Below are positions 28,832 through 37,511 of a stretch of 64,000 bases of DNA, one piece after another (the stretch's first letter is position 1; the number at the start of each line of letters is the position of its first letter). The position numbers were made by a program, and so were the translations under genes. Source of the stretch: Streptococcus varani (GTDB lineage: Bacteria > Bacillota > Bacilli > Lactobacillales > Streptococcaceae); NCBI RefSeq assembly GCF_001375655.1, contig NZ_CTEN01000004.1, positions 248,001 through 312,000 of the forward strand. The letters are read 5' to 3'. The notes below the pieces were generated by a model. The model was not told the origin of the DNA, did not search any database, and saw only the letters and a list, made by a program, of their open reading frames with translations.

Positions 28832-29309
28832 AAGTTGTCAAAATCTCTTCCTGTAAGGTGAACATTTCTTTTTCTTCCTCTGGGCTATAGTGATCGTAGC
28901 CATTGATGTGAAGAAAGCCGTGTACTGCTAGGAAGCCCATCTCCCGCTCAAAGGAGTGGCCATAATCTTCTGCTTGCTCGCGAGCTTTATCTACTGAGAT
29001 GAAAAGCTCACCGATGAAACTGTCAAATTCATCCAGCATCTCTATCAGCTCTGGATTTTCTACCAAATCTTCCTCATCAAAATAAAAAGGCATTTCTGGC
29101 TTGTACTCTAAGCTGATAACATCTGTAGGACGGTCAGTCTCCCGATACTGCAAATTCAATTGATGACTGCGTTCATTGGTCACAAAGGTCACAGCCATTT
29201 CTTTTTTTTCCTTACCCAATTTTTCTGCTGCAAAATCTAGTAAATCTTGGGTTTGCTTCATCATTTCTGGAGAAACTTGACCAGTTTCATCCACCATTTC
29301 TACATACAT
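28812..29309 (-). CDS. ybeY: Endoribonuclease YbeY
   Basis: rRNA maturation metalloprotein of 165 residues. The zinc motif [11 protein letters not shown] (HxxxHxxGxxH) lies near residues 130-140, with [12 protein letters not shown] upstream. It begins the ybeY-dgkA-era transcript. Confidence 0.96.
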   Translation of the reverse strand: MYVEMVDETGQVSPEMMKQTQDLLDFAAEKLGKEKKEMAVTFVTNERSHQLNLQYRETDRPTDVISLEYKPEMPFYFDEEDLVENPELIEMLDEFDSFIGELFISVDKAREQAEDYGHSFEREMGFLAVHGFLHINGYDHYSPEEEKEMFTLQEEILTTYGLKRQ

Positions 29310-29373
29310 TGTTCCGTTCTTCTTTCACTAACATACTCTGACCTCATTATATCATAAAAACTAAAGGAAAGTT

Positions 29374-29404
29374 AAAAAAGTCAAGGACTCCTATCTCCTT
29401 GACG
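29374..29404 (-). terminator. Distal terminator of the thrE-like gene
   Basis: GTCAAGG / CCTTGAC arms (29381-29387, 29398-29404) are followed on the minus strand by TTTTTT. Confidence 0.72.
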
Positions 29405-29454
29405 CTATTTTTAATTTCTATTCTTTAGAGCTCAACAAGAAACAGCAAGCTTTA

Positions 29455-29483
29455 GAAAAAACCAACTTTACTGACCTTGGTTT
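29455..29483 (-). terminator. Proximal terminator of the thrE-like gene
   Basis: AAACCAA / TTGGTTT arms overlap the stop codon and run into a T tail on the minus strand, giving two terminators in series with the one at 29374. Confidence 0.7.
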
Positions 29484-30732
29484 ATGATTTTCTTGGAAAC
29501 AATTTCATGGGAAATTGTTGCACAATGATGATGGCTAGGGCAATTGTAAAAGCCGTTACAAAAGAGGTTCGCAAGTATTCCATAGCCAAGTCATTCGACC
29601 CCGTTAATAGAAAATAGACTGCTCTGTAGAAACTGATGCCAGGAATAAGGGGAAACATACTCGTTGATAGAAAGATAGAGGCTGGTGATTTTCGTTTAAC
29701 TGCCAAGAAACGGGAACTAAAAATGACTAGTAAACTAGATAAAAAAATAGCCACGACATCAAAATGACTCCAGTCCAGCAATAAGAGATAGAGCATCCAA
29801 GTAGTACCACCCAGTAAGCCTAAATCTAAAAAGAAACGTTTGGGTGTTGAGTAGAGCAGAGAAAAAGAAATGGTTCCTATGCCCGCCATGAGTGATCGCT
29901 GGAGGAGGATCCCAATTGTAGGAGCTGAAACTGAAAAGACACCGGTCATCTGGTCTGCAAAGGGCAGAGCTTCAATAGTTGCTGCTACTCCAACTGAAAT
30001 GGAAATACAGGTTAAGAGAGCAGATACCATCAAGGATAGGCCTGTCGCATAGTTATTTTGAGAAAATTCTCGTATAGAATTGACAAAAAAGGCACCTGGG
30101 ACCAGAACCATGAGAGCTCCTAAAATAATCAGACCTCGGTATTCCCCGATTCCCACTAAATGCATGAGATTGACAGATAAGGTTGCAACAATACTACCAA
30201 TAATCGTCAGAATCAAATCTGTTTTAATGAACCGATGGACAAAGTGTAGACTGACTCCAATAAGCAAACCCGTGACAGCAGATACCAGAGAGTCTTGCCA
30301 ACTACTCCCTAAGGCGAAAGCAAAAGAGCCTGCACCAAGAAAATAAGCGAACAGTCTAGGCAAGGCTGCGTAGTCATTTTTATTATCTATAGCATTCAAG
30401 TCTTCAATAAGATCATCCGCCGACATATTTTTTTCAGCAGAAAGACGACGAGAAAGTCGATTGATTTCTTCTAACTTGCGAAGATTAACAAAGGTTTCTT
30501 TAGTTGTATTAACTTTAGCTTCTGAAAAACCATTCTGATTCAAGGCCGATGCAAAAATCCCACGGCTAATTACAAAGACTTCAAACTTTGCTAATCCGAA
30601 AGCTCGAGCGATATGAAACATGGTTTCCTCAATGCGGTAAATTTCAGCCCCACTCTCCATAAGCAGACGACCAGCTAATAAGGTCGCTTCCAACTCTTTT
30701 TCGATACTGCTTTTATTCAATGCTTGGTCCAT
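29482..30732 (-). CDS. Threonine/serine exporter family protein (ThrE-like)
   Basis: A 416-residue membrane protein with a cytoplasmic ThrE-type N-terminal region (LMESGAEIYRIEETM, VNTTKETFVNLRKLEEINRL) and about ten membrane helices from residue 125 on. In this family the N- and C-terminal halves can be separate proteins; here they are fused. It probably exports threonine or serine, though the substrate is inferred from the family. GGAGGAAAAG precedes ATG. Confidence 0.85.
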   Translation of the reverse strand: MDQALNKSSIEKELEATLLAGRLLMESGAEIYRIEETMFHIARAFGLAKFEVFVISRGIFASALNQNGFSEAKVNTTKETFVNLRKLEEINRLSRRLSAEKNMSADDLIEDLNAIDNKNDYAALPRLFAYFLGAGSFAFALGSSWQDSLVSAVTGLLIGVSLHFVHRFIKTDLILTIIGSIVATLSVNLMHLVGIGEYRGLIILGALMVLVPGAFFVNSIREFSQNNYATGLSLMVSALLTCISISVGVAATIEALPFADQMTGVFSVSAPTIGILLQRSLMAGIGTISFSLLYSTPKRFFLDLGLLGGTTWMLYLLLLDWSHFDVVAIFLSSLLVIFSSRFLAVKRKSPASIFLSTSMFPLIPGISFYRAVYFLLTGSNDLAMEYLRTSFVTAFTIALAIIIVQQFPMKLFPRKS

Positions 30733-30783
30733 CTTTTCCTCCTTATTGATTATTCAGAGACTATCCATACTAGATATGAGCTT

Positions 30784-31488
30784 CTATTCTAAAAATTCAG
30801 ACACAATCCATTCTTTGATGGATGCTAGATCTTTGACAGTTTTATCTGGAGTTAAAACCTGATTTTCGACTAGCCGCTCACGATGATTGTACCAGATGAC
30901 TTTCCAACCTGCTGCCTTAGCTCCGATAACATCATTTTCATAGGAATCACCAACATATACCACGTTCTCAGGCGGCAAGTGCAGACGACCTTCCATGAGT
31001 CTGAAAATCTCTATATTAGGCTTAGTGATGCCAACTTGACCAGAAATGATAATCAAATTTTCAGGAATCCATCGACTTAATTTTAGAGATTGAATCTTTT
31101 TGAGCTGATGCAAATGAGGACCATTTGTAATTAGTCCGATTTTGAGATTCTTTTCTTTGCAAAAAGCAAAGAGTTCCTGAGCGCCTTCTGTCAGTTCCAA
31201 ATGTCCCTGATTGTAGGCATAGACTTGCTGAATCTCAAGAGCGGTCTCACTTGAAACCCTCATCCCTATATCCGCAAAAGCTGCCTTCATTCGATAAGTG
31301 TACATGTCTTTCATAGACATCTCTCCGGAAACCGATTCTTCAAAGACCTCATCAGCTCGATAGCGAAAAGCAATATAAAGAGGCTCCATGAGCTCGTCAG
31401 GAATTTCCAAAAATTGTCTGACCGCCCGCTCAAATGGCTGAATCTGATTGTAAAGAGTATCATCTAAATCAAAAATAATGGCTTTCAT
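30784..31488 (-). CDS. HAD superfamily hydrolase (YjjG-like)
   Basis: A 234-residue phosphatase with motif I FDLDDTL at residues 5-11, motif II LITNGP and motif IV GDSYENDVIGAKAAG; a helical cap sits between I and II. It may act as a nucleotidase or phosphoglycolate-type phosphatase. The start MKAIIFDLDD (31488) is the family start. Only four bases separate it from the -10 TACAAT, so a leaderless transcript is predicted; the longer frame enters the adjacent hairpin repeats. Confidence 0.88.
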   Translation of the reverse strand: MKAIIFDLDDTLYNQIQPFERAVRQFLEIPDELMEPLYIAFRYRADEVFEESVSGEMSMKDMYTYRMKAAFADIGMRVSSETALEIQQVYAYNQGHLELTEGAQELFAFCKEKNLKIGLITNGPHLHQLKKIQSLKLSRWIPENLIIISGQVGITKPNIEIFRLMEGRLHLPPENVVYVGDSYENDVIGAKAAGWKVIWYNHRERLVENQVLTPDKTVKDLASIKEWIVSEFLE

Positions 31489-31492
31489 GAAA

Positions 31493-31501
31493 CTATTGTA
31501 G
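31493..31501 (-). promoter_or_regulatory. Extended -10 promoter abutting the HAD gene
   Basis: On the minus strand TGC-TACAAT is followed by AGTTTC and then ATG. There is no room for a ribosome site. The first hairpin repeat unit begins about ten bases upstream. Confidence 0.65.
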
Positions 31502-31510
31502 CATAAAAAA

Positions 31511-31920
31511 ATGGTCCGGGGGACCATTTTTTCATGAGCTTGAGAACGAAGAAGCGAATCATGGTCCGGGGGACCATTTTTTCATGAGCTTGAGAACGAA
31601 GAAGCGAATCATGGTCCGGGGGACCATTTTTTCATGAGCTTGGAAACGAAGAAGCGAATCATGGTCCGGGGGACCATTTTTTCATAAGCTTGAAATCGAA
31701 GAAGCGAATTGGCTCCGGGGGACCATTTTTTCATGAGCTTGAAAACGAAGAAGCGAATTATGGTCCGGGGGACCATTTTTTCATGAGCTTGGAAACGAAG
31801 AAGCGAATCATGGTCCGGGGGACCATTTTTTCATGAGCTTGAAAACGAAGAAGCGAATCGGCTCCGGGAGACCATTTTTCATGAGCTTGAAAACGAAGAA
31901 GCGAATTATGGTCCGGAGGA
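31511..31920 (+). repeat. Tandem array of 48-50 bp terminator-like hairpin units
   Basis: Eight units plus a truncated ninth. The full units start at 31511, 31561, 31611, 31661, 31711, 31760, 31810 and 31860. Each begins ATGGTCC-GGG-GGACCAT followed by T6, a textbook intrinsic terminator on the plus strand, then a conserved tail with GAGCTTG and GAAGAAGCGAAT. Units 5 and 8 have GGCTCC in the first arm, weakening the stem. There are no distinct spacers, so it is not a CRISPR array. The array separates the HAD promoter from the ABC exporter operon. Confidence 0.9.
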
Positions 31921-32264
31921 GTAAAATAATCCAAGTAAGTACTGGGCTCATACTCTGTGAAAATTATGACATCTATAAAACTATGATTATTCCTTTTTCT
32001 TTTTATAGTGGAATGAATTAGTATGTTTAAGACTAGATGCAAAGGTTCAGGCAGCTTAAACCGTCTGCGAATAGATTGTTTGAACTTGGAAATAGAAGGA
32101 ACCAAGCTTCTCCCAACTAGACTAGAGCCTGCCGATAGTGACAATCTATCAAACTTTATTCAAGTGACTGTCTTTTTCGTTTTCTTTGAATCTCATTGTA
32201 TCCTAATTGTTATTTTCAAGTTCGTAACGGCTAAAGACAATAAGGAACATAGGTTGCGTAAGTG
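31921..32264. other. Gene-free stretch after the hairpin array
   Basis: No convincing gene. It contains GAATGAATTAGTATGTTTAA followed by GACTAG (32011-32036), which recurs in near-identical inverted form at 39802-39826. The rest looks like decayed repeat DNA. Open frames here have no ribosome site and no recognisable product. Confidence 0.5.
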
Positions 32265-32265
32265 C

Positions 32266-32294
32266 TAAAAAACTCCCGAGTTCCCCCGGGAGTT
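32266..32294 (-). terminator. Terminator of the ABC exporter operon
   Basis: AACTCCCG / CGGGAGTT arms with a T6 tail on the minus strand lie just past the stop of the second ABC gene. Confidence 0.85.
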
Positions 32295-32300
32295 CCTGCA

Positions 32301-34043
32301 TTACACCTTCTGCTGAATCTTTTGCATTTCTGCATAGCGGCCGCCTAATCGCATGAGTTGGTCATGATTGCCGCGTTCGATGATTTGACCCGCATCCAGT
32401 ACCAAAATCTGATCTGCATTTTGGATGGTAGAGAGTCGGTGGGCAATGATAAAGGTGGTTCGTCCTTTCTTGACCACTTCCATAGCTTTTTGGATAATTT
32501 CTTCTGTTTCCGTATCAATGTGAGAAGTTGCCTCGTCCAAAATGAGAATCTTAGGATTGGCAATCAGGGTTCTCGCAAAGGCGATGAGCTGTCTTTCTCC
32601 ACTTGAGAAGGCAGAGCCTTTTTCCACAACTGGCTCATAAATCCCCTTGTCCAAACGTGCCAACATAGCCCCAGCACCAACTTTTTCTAGTGCCTGGACA
32701 ACCTCTTCATCCGAATAATCATCCTTATCCATAGTTACGTTAGAGGCAATTGTGCCTGTGAAAAGATACGGGTCTTGAAGAACAATCCCCATCTGACTGC
32801 GAATGCTTTCTCGAGAAAAGTCCGAAATCTTCTGACCATCGATGGTAATCTGGCCTTCTTGAGGATCATAAAAGCGATAGAGCAAGTTCATAATGGAAGA
32901 TTTTCCTGAACCCGTATGCCCAACCAAGGCTACTGTTTCTCCGTGATTGGCATGAATGGAAATATGTTTCAGAACCTGATGTTCACCATCATAGCCAAAA
33001 CTAACGTCGTCAAATTCAACCACTCCATCTGTCACTTCCAATGCTGCATCCGCATCGACTTCCTGCTCTTCATTGAGCAACTCCATCAATCTCCGACCTG
33101 TCGCTAAAGACCGCTGAATGTTCGGTAGCTGTCGTACCAACATGCCCAGTAAGTCAAACAGCGTGGTGATATAATTGATATAGATAAAAAGCTGGCCAGC
33201 TGTTACAGCTAGATTGCCACCCAGAAATTGGTAGCCGATAAAGGTCAAAATTCCTGCAATGACTGTATATTTCAAGAGCTCCGTCAAAGTCCAGGAAGCA
33301 ATCGAGTCGACCAAGACAACCCGATCATCTGCGGCACGCATCTTACCCGCTACCTGATCAAAGTTCTTCAACACCCCTTCTTCCTGATGGTAAAGTTGGA
33401 TAATACTCGCCCCACTCATGGTCTCATTGACCAAGGTATTGACATCACTTCTGGCATCATAAAAGTCCTTCATAGGCTTATCGGTAGCTTTTTTATACAG
33501 AACCTGAAGACCATAGAAAATCGGCATGAGCAAGAGCAAGATCAGACCAACCTTCACATCCAAGGTCATCAGCACCCCATAGATGAAGACCACTTGAATC
33601 AGAGTAATGACAATCTGTGACAGGAGAGTATTGTAAAACTGATTGCGCAAGGTTTCTGTGTCGTTGACAATTCGGGTCGCAATCTTCCCAGCTGGCTTGT
33701 CATCAAAATAGGAAATCGGCAGACGTTGCATGACCTCATAGGCGCGATTACGCAGATTGGTGACCACCTGATTAGCACAAGCAATGAGGACACGAAAGGA
33801 ACCATAGCGAAAGAGTCCCGCAAAGACCAAGAGCCCCATATAAATAGCTAGTTTTCTCAGAAAATCAGCATGATGCAAGACCAAGCCATTGGATAGGCCT
33901 GTCAAATCTTGGTCAATTATATTTTTTAACAGTAAGGGAGCCAGCTGACCTCCTGCTGTTGCAAGCAAGAGAAGGGATAGGCCGGCTATAAAAATGCCCT
34001 TAGCATGCTTTAGTTCTTTTAATAACGATAAAATAAGGTGCAT
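32301..34043 (-). CDS. ABC exporter half-transporter, second subunit
   Basis: A 580-residue type I ABC exporter: six membrane helices (about 1-310) followed by an ATPase domain with Walker A GHTGSGKS, signature FSSGERQ (degenerate LSGGQ) and Walker B ILILDEATSHID. It pairs with the upstream gene and resembles the BmrD/YheH and LmrD subunits of heterodimeric multidrug exporters. GGAGAGGAGGAATAAG precedes the ATG at 34043, which nearly overlaps the upstream stop; the longer frame intrudes into the upstream gene. Confidence 0.9.
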   Translation of the reverse strand: MHLILSLLKELKHAKGIFIAGLSLLLLATAGGQLAPLLLKNIIDQDLTGLSNGLVLHHADFLRKLAIYMGLLVFAGLFRYGSFRVLIACANQVVTNLRNRAYEVMQRLPISYFDDKPAGKIATRIVNDTETLRNQFYNTLLSQIVITLIQVVFIYGVLMTLDVKVGLILLLLMPIFYGLQVLYKKATDKPMKDFYDARSDVNTLVNETMSGASIIQLYHQEEGVLKNFDQVAGKMRAADDRVVLVDSIASWTLTELLKYTVIAGILTFIGYQFLGGNLAVTAGQLFIYINYITTLFDLLGMLVRQLPNIQRSLATGRRLMELLNEEQEVDADAALEVTDGVVEFDDVSFGYDGEHQVLKHISIHANHGETVALVGHTGSGKSSIMNLLYRFYDPQEGQITIDGQKISDFSRESIRSQMGIVLQDPYLFTGTIASNVTMDKDDYSDEEVVQALEKVGAGAMLARLDKGIYEPVVEKGSAFSSGERQLIAFARTLIANPKILILDEATSHIDTETEEIIQKAMEVVKKGRTTFIIAHRLSTIQNADQILVLDAGQIIERGNHDQLMRLGGRYAEMQKIQQKV

Positions 34044-34044
34044 C

Positions 34045-35772
34045 TTATTCCTCCTCTCCTTGGGCTTGTTGCCGTTGATATTGTTCGTAGTACCAGCCCT
34101 CCTGAGCCAGCAATTGATCGGGTGTCCCTTCCTCGACGATTCGACCGTCATCTAGTACCAAGACCCAATCCGCATGGTTCACTGCAGACAAACGATGGGT
34201 AATGATAATATTGCTTTTCCCTGCTCGCTCCGCTTGGATATTTTGAATAATCTGACGCTCGGTTCTAGCATCGACAGCCGATAAGGAATCATCTAAAATC
34301 AAGAGTTCAGGCTCCCCAATAAAGGCACGCGCAATGGAAATCCGCTGCTTCTGGCCACCTGAAATAGACACTCCACGCTCGCCAATAGTGGTTTCTATCC
34401 CATCAGACATCCGCTCCAAATCCTCTTCAAAGGCAGCTGTTGCAATCGCCTGATGAATCTCATCCTTACTGGCATCCACTTTCCCCATGGCGATATTCTC
34501 CCAAACAGTCCGTGAAAAAAGGATATGCTCTTGTGGCACATAGCCAATCAAAGCCTCTAGGGATTTACGAGAATAGGCTGTCACTGGCAATCCATTGATA
34601 GTAAAAATACCTTCTCCAACCGGATATTGGCGCAAAAATTGACGAATCAAGCTGGTCTTCCCAGAACCAGTCTTGCCGACAATGCCTAGGGTCTGACCGG
34701 ATGTCAGATGCAGACGAATCCCTTCCAAACTCTTCTTGGAAGCCTGAGAATAGGCGAAATGATAATCTTTCAGGCAGATATCCTCCAGATGGTCAATCTC
34801 TATTTTCCCATCTTCTTCCAAATCATCTCCCGTTTCAATCAATTCTTGGAGTTTCCCAAAGGAAGTTTTTCCGGTTTGATAGACCAAGATAAAATCTGAA
34901 AGCATGGCAAAGGGTTCCACCAAGGAAACCACATAGAGTTGCAGGGCGACCACCTGCCCCAAGGTCACTTGCCCAGCCTTCATGAAATAAACACCCGACC
35001 CCAAAATCAAGACCGTACTGAGCCCCAGCATCACCCCATACATGGGCATATAGAGTGCCCGGTAACGAGCAATAGCATTCCAGCGATCTGCTAGAGCAGC
35101 TGTTTTTTGGGCAAAACGACTGGACTGATTGGCTTTTTTGCTATAAGCGCGTGTCACTCGAATCCCTTCCACCGTCTCCAAAACCTCATTACTAAGTTCC
35201 GAAATCGCATCACGCGCCTCGTCAATCATATTTTCCATGGGTTGGGAAATCCGATAGGTTCCGTAGGTCATAAGAACAATAGGTACCATCCCCAAAAGGG
35301 CAATTTGCCATGAAATCAGAAACATGACTGGGATGACAAAGGCAATCATACCGCCTGCATAGAGGATAATCATCAGACCATAGCCTACCATGTCTTGCAG
35401 CATTTCCACATCTGTCGAAAAACGCGTCATCATATCACCAGAGCGGAATTTCTCATAAAAAGGCGTCCGCATAGCGACTAACTTATGAAAGGCCCGCTGT
35501 TGCATATCAAATTTAAAATGAATGGACTGCTGGAACAATTTCAAATGCCAAATAAAGGCTGAACCATAGTTGATGACGGTTGCCAGGACTAAAAATCCAA
35601 CCGTTGCCAACAATCCTTTTTCCGTTAAGGTTTGCTTGGTAATAGCATCCACCAAGCGCTGCACCACCTGAGTCGGAATGACCAAGGTAGCGTCGTAGAT
35701 AATAAGGGTCACTGCTACCAGCAAATAAACCCACTTATTCTTTCTCACATAATCTAAAACAAGTTTAAACAA
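34045..35772 (-). CDS. ABC exporter half-transporter, first subunit
   Basis: A 575-residue type I ABC exporter with six membrane helices and an ATPase domain: Walker A GKTGSGKTS, canonical signature SISGGQKQR, Walker B LLILDDSLSAVD. Here the residue after Walker B is Asp where a catalytic Glu is usual, as in the degenerate site of heterodimers such as BmrC. I choose a TTG start (35772) because AGAGG lies six bases upstream; the GTG 13 codons earlier has none. It follows a leader with a peptide ORF and terminator. Confidence 0.9.
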   Translation of the reverse strand: MFKLVLDYVRKNKWVYLLVAVTLIIYDATLVIPTQVVQRLVDAITKQTLTEKGLLATVGFLVLATVINYGSAFIWHLKLFQQSIHFKFDMQQRAFHKLVAMRTPFYEKFRSGDMMTRFSTDVEMLQDMVGYGLMIILYAGGMIAFVIPVMFLISWQIALLGMVPIVLMTYGTYRISQPMENMIDEARDAISELSNEVLETVEGIRVTRAYSKKANQSSRFAQKTAALADRWNAIARYRALYMPMYGVMLGLSTVLILGSGVYFMKAGQVTLGQVVALQLYVVSLVEPFAMLSDFILVYQTGKTSFGKLQELIETGDDLEEDGKIEIDHLEDICLKDYHFAYSQASKKSLEGIRLHLTSGQTLGIVGKTGSGKTSLIRQFLRQYPVGEGIFTINGLPVTAYSRKSLEALIGYVPQEHILFSRTVWENIAMGKVDASKDEIHQAIATAAFEEDLERMSDGIETTIGERGVSISGGQKQRISIARAFIGEPELLILDDSLSAVDARTERQIIQNIQAERAGKSNIIITHRLSAVNHADWVLVLDDGRIVEEGTPDQLLAQEGWYYEQYQRQQAQGEEE

Positions 35773-35818
35773 AATAATCCTCTTTCTCTCCTCATTACCT
35801 CTCAAAAGCACGCAAAAA

Positions 35819-35849
35819 GCCCATAGTGTTCCTACTCCTCACTATGGGC
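35819..35849 (-). terminator. Leader terminator (attenuator) before the ABC exporter operon
   Basis: Ten-base perfect arms GCCCATAGTG and CACTATGGGC are followed on the minus strand by TTTTTG. It sits between the promoter at 36016-36044 and the first ABC gene, so transcription must pass through it. This is the expected layout for attenuation control. Confidence 0.75.
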
Positions 35850-35883
35850 TTGATTGATTCATTTTAGCAAACAGAAAAAATGA

Positions 35884-35949
35884 CTAATGGAGCTTCTTAG
35901 AAAGGAGATTATTCATAAATGGACGGCATACAAAAAATGTCATGTTCAT
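35884..35949 (-). CDS. Leader peptide of the ABC exporter operon (21 residues)
   Basis: The ORF begins MNMTFFVCRPFMNNL and ends KKLH. AAAGGAG lies nine bases before its ATG. Its codons for NNLLS contain CTCCTTTC, exactly complementary to the GAAAGGAG of its own ribosome site, and its stop lies 35 bases before the terminator stem. Ribosome stalling here could alter folding of the terminator. Resembles the logic of Bacillus bmrB, but no sequence identity is claimed. Confidence 0.6.
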   Translation of the reverse strand: MNMTFFVCRPFMNNLLSKKLH

Positions 35950-36015
35950 TATTCAGTTCTCCTTTCTTTAAGATACAAAGGCAAAGCCCCTGTTCAATGG
36001 TTATTTCTATTGTCT

Positions 36016-36044
36016 ATTTTAACACAAAACGCTTTCATGTCAAG
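36016..36044 (-). promoter_or_regulatory. Promoter of the ABC exporter operon
   Basis: On the minus strand TTGACA (36039-36044) and TAAAAT (36016-36021) are 17 bases apart, and TGT precedes the -10. The predicted leader to the first ABC gene is about 240 bases. Confidence 0.8.
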
Positions 36045-36054
36045 TTATTTTACA

Positions 36055-36121
36055 AAGAAAAAAATCTGAACGAGCAGATTTGGGGCAACGATAACAAAAA
36101 CCCTTGAATGACAAGGGTTTT
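36055..36121 (-). terminator. Two tandem terminators after tRNA-Thr
   Basis: AAAACCCTT / AAGGGTTTT (36096-36121) is followed by AAATCTG / CAGATTT (36062-36081) with a long T tail on the minus strand. Confidence 0.75.
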
Positions 36122-36133
36122 AGAGTTATGATA

Positions 36134-36206
36134 TGCTAGTTGCCGGGATCGAACCGGCGACCTCATCCTTACCATGGATGCGCTCTACCGACTGAGCTAA
36201 ACCAGC
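36134..36206 (-). tRNA. tRNA-Thr (anticodon GGT)
   Basis: A 73-base cloverleaf: acceptor GCTGGTT pairs with AACTAGC, the D-arm is TAGCTCAGTCGGTAGAGC, and the anticodon arm CATCC-ATGGTAA-GGATG has anticodon GGT. The T-arm is GCCGGTTCGATCCCGGC. CCA is not encoded. It decodes ACC and ACU. Confidence 0.96.
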
Positions 36207-36353
36207 AATACCATATTATTGTACCATATCATTCGTATTTGTCAACGGTTTTTTCTCAAGTAAAACTACTGAAAAGCATGTTTTTCAGGCCCTGACTTGC
36301 ATTGTTATTCCATTTTCTTTAAAATATAAGATATAGAAAGTCGAGGTGACTCC

Positions 36354-37466
36354 ATGATTATTGGAATTCCAAAAGAAATTAAGAACCACGAGAATCGTGT
36401 TGGCATGACACCAGCAGGTGTCTATGCCCTTGTACAGGAGGAGCATACCGTCCTTGTGGAAACGAATGCAGGACTCGGTTCTGGTTTTACAGATGCTGAT
36501 TATAGTCAGCAAGGGGCTCAAATCGTTGCGACTGCTTCAGAAGCTTGGGCAGCGAAAATGGTAGTCAAGGTGAAGGAGCCTTTGGCAGCTGAATATAGCT
36601 ACTTACGGGATGATCTCCTTCTCTTTACTTATTTGCACATGGCTCCAGCTCCAGAATTGGCAGAGGCTATGTTGACAGCAAAAACAACAGGTATCGCCTA
36701 TGAAACTGTTCGCAATCCATTTGGCCAACTGTCATTGCTAATTCCGATGAGTGAGGTAGCTGGTCGTATGTCTGTGCAGATTGGGGCTCACTTCTTAACC
36801 AAACAAGAAGGTGGATCTGGTGTTCTCCTAGGAGGTGTACCAGGTGTAGAAAAAGGGCATATCACAATTATCGGTGGAGGAGTCGTTGGAACACAGGCTG
36901 CGCGTGTTGCACTTGGTTTCGGTGCAAAAGTAACCATCCTAGATATTTCAGCCAAGCGTTTGGCTGAATTGGAAGACATCTTTGGCAATCAAATCCAAAC
37001 TCTCATGTCCAATCCTTTTAATATCGCTGAAGCTGTCAAGGATGCAGACTTGGTCATCGGTGCCGTTCTCATTCCAGGCGCGAAAGCACCGAAATTAGTA
37101 ACAGATGAAATGGTGAAATCTATGCGCCCTGGCTCGGTTATCGTAGACGTGGCAGTAGACCAAGGTGGTGTCATCGCTACTGCTGATAAGGTGACCACTC
37201 ATGATCAACCTGTCTATGAGAAGTATGGTGTTCTGCACTATGCCGTTGCCAACATCCCTGGTGCTGTAGCTCGTACATCAACTTTGGCCCTAACCAATGT
37301 CACTCTCCCTTATATCCTTAACTTGGCTAAGAAAGGCTTCAAGAAAGCTATCCAAGAAGACAAAGGCCTGCTTCAAGGTGTTACAACCTACAAAGGAAAC
37401 ATCACCAACCAACCGGTTGCGGAAGGACTGGGAAGAGAGTATTTGGATATTTTGGAATTGATTTAA
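36354..37466 (+). CDS. ald: Alanine dehydrogenase
   Basis: NAD-dependent interconversion of alanine with pyruvate and ammonia. The N-terminal signature [17 protein letters not shown], the substrate region [16 protein letters not shown] and the Rossmann motif [16 protein letters not shown] (about 172-187) are clear. It is 370 residues and full length. GAGGTGACTCC precedes ATG. It is monocistronic, with a terminator shared with the convergent phosphomutase gene. Confidence 0.96.
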   Translation: MIIGIPKEIKNHENRVGMTPAGVYALVQEEHTVLVETNAGLGSGFTDADYSQQGAQIVATASEAWAAKMVVKVKEPLAAEYSYLRDDLLLFTYLHMAPAPELAEAMLTAKTTGIAYETVRNPFGQLSLLIPMSEVAGRMSVQIGAHFLTKQEGGSGVLLGGVPGVEKGHITIIGGGVVGTQAARVALGFGAKVTILDISAKRLAELEDIFGNQIQTLMSNPFNIAEAVKDADLVIGAVLIPGAKAPKLVTDEMVKSMRPGSVIVDVAVDQGGVIATADKVTTHDQPVYEKYGVLHYAVANIPGAVARTSTLALTNVTLPYILNLAKKGFKKAIQEDKGLLQGVTTYKGNITNQPVAEGLGREYLDILELI

Positions 37467-37479
37467 TCGTCAACAACTG

Positions 37480-37511
37480 AAAAGAAGCAACCTCAATTGC
37501 TTCTTTTTTTC
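37480..37511. terminator. Shared terminator of ald and the phosphomutase gene
   Basis: AAAGAAGCAA / TTGCTTCTTT arms with flanking A and T runs lie between convergent genes. Confidence 0.85.

Noticed and set aside
31511..31920. CRISPR array
   Set aside because: Units are tandem and wholly conserved with no variable spacers, each holds a terminator hairpin, and no cas genes are nearby.
31758..32144. 128-codon minus-strand ORF across the repeat array
   Set aside because: It is a reading of the 50-bp repeats and adjoining gene-free DNA, without a ribosome site or recognisable domain.
34044..34151. N-terminal extension of the second ABC subunit
   Set aside because: It overlaps the end of the first subunit gene, while a strong ribosome site marks the ATG at 34043.
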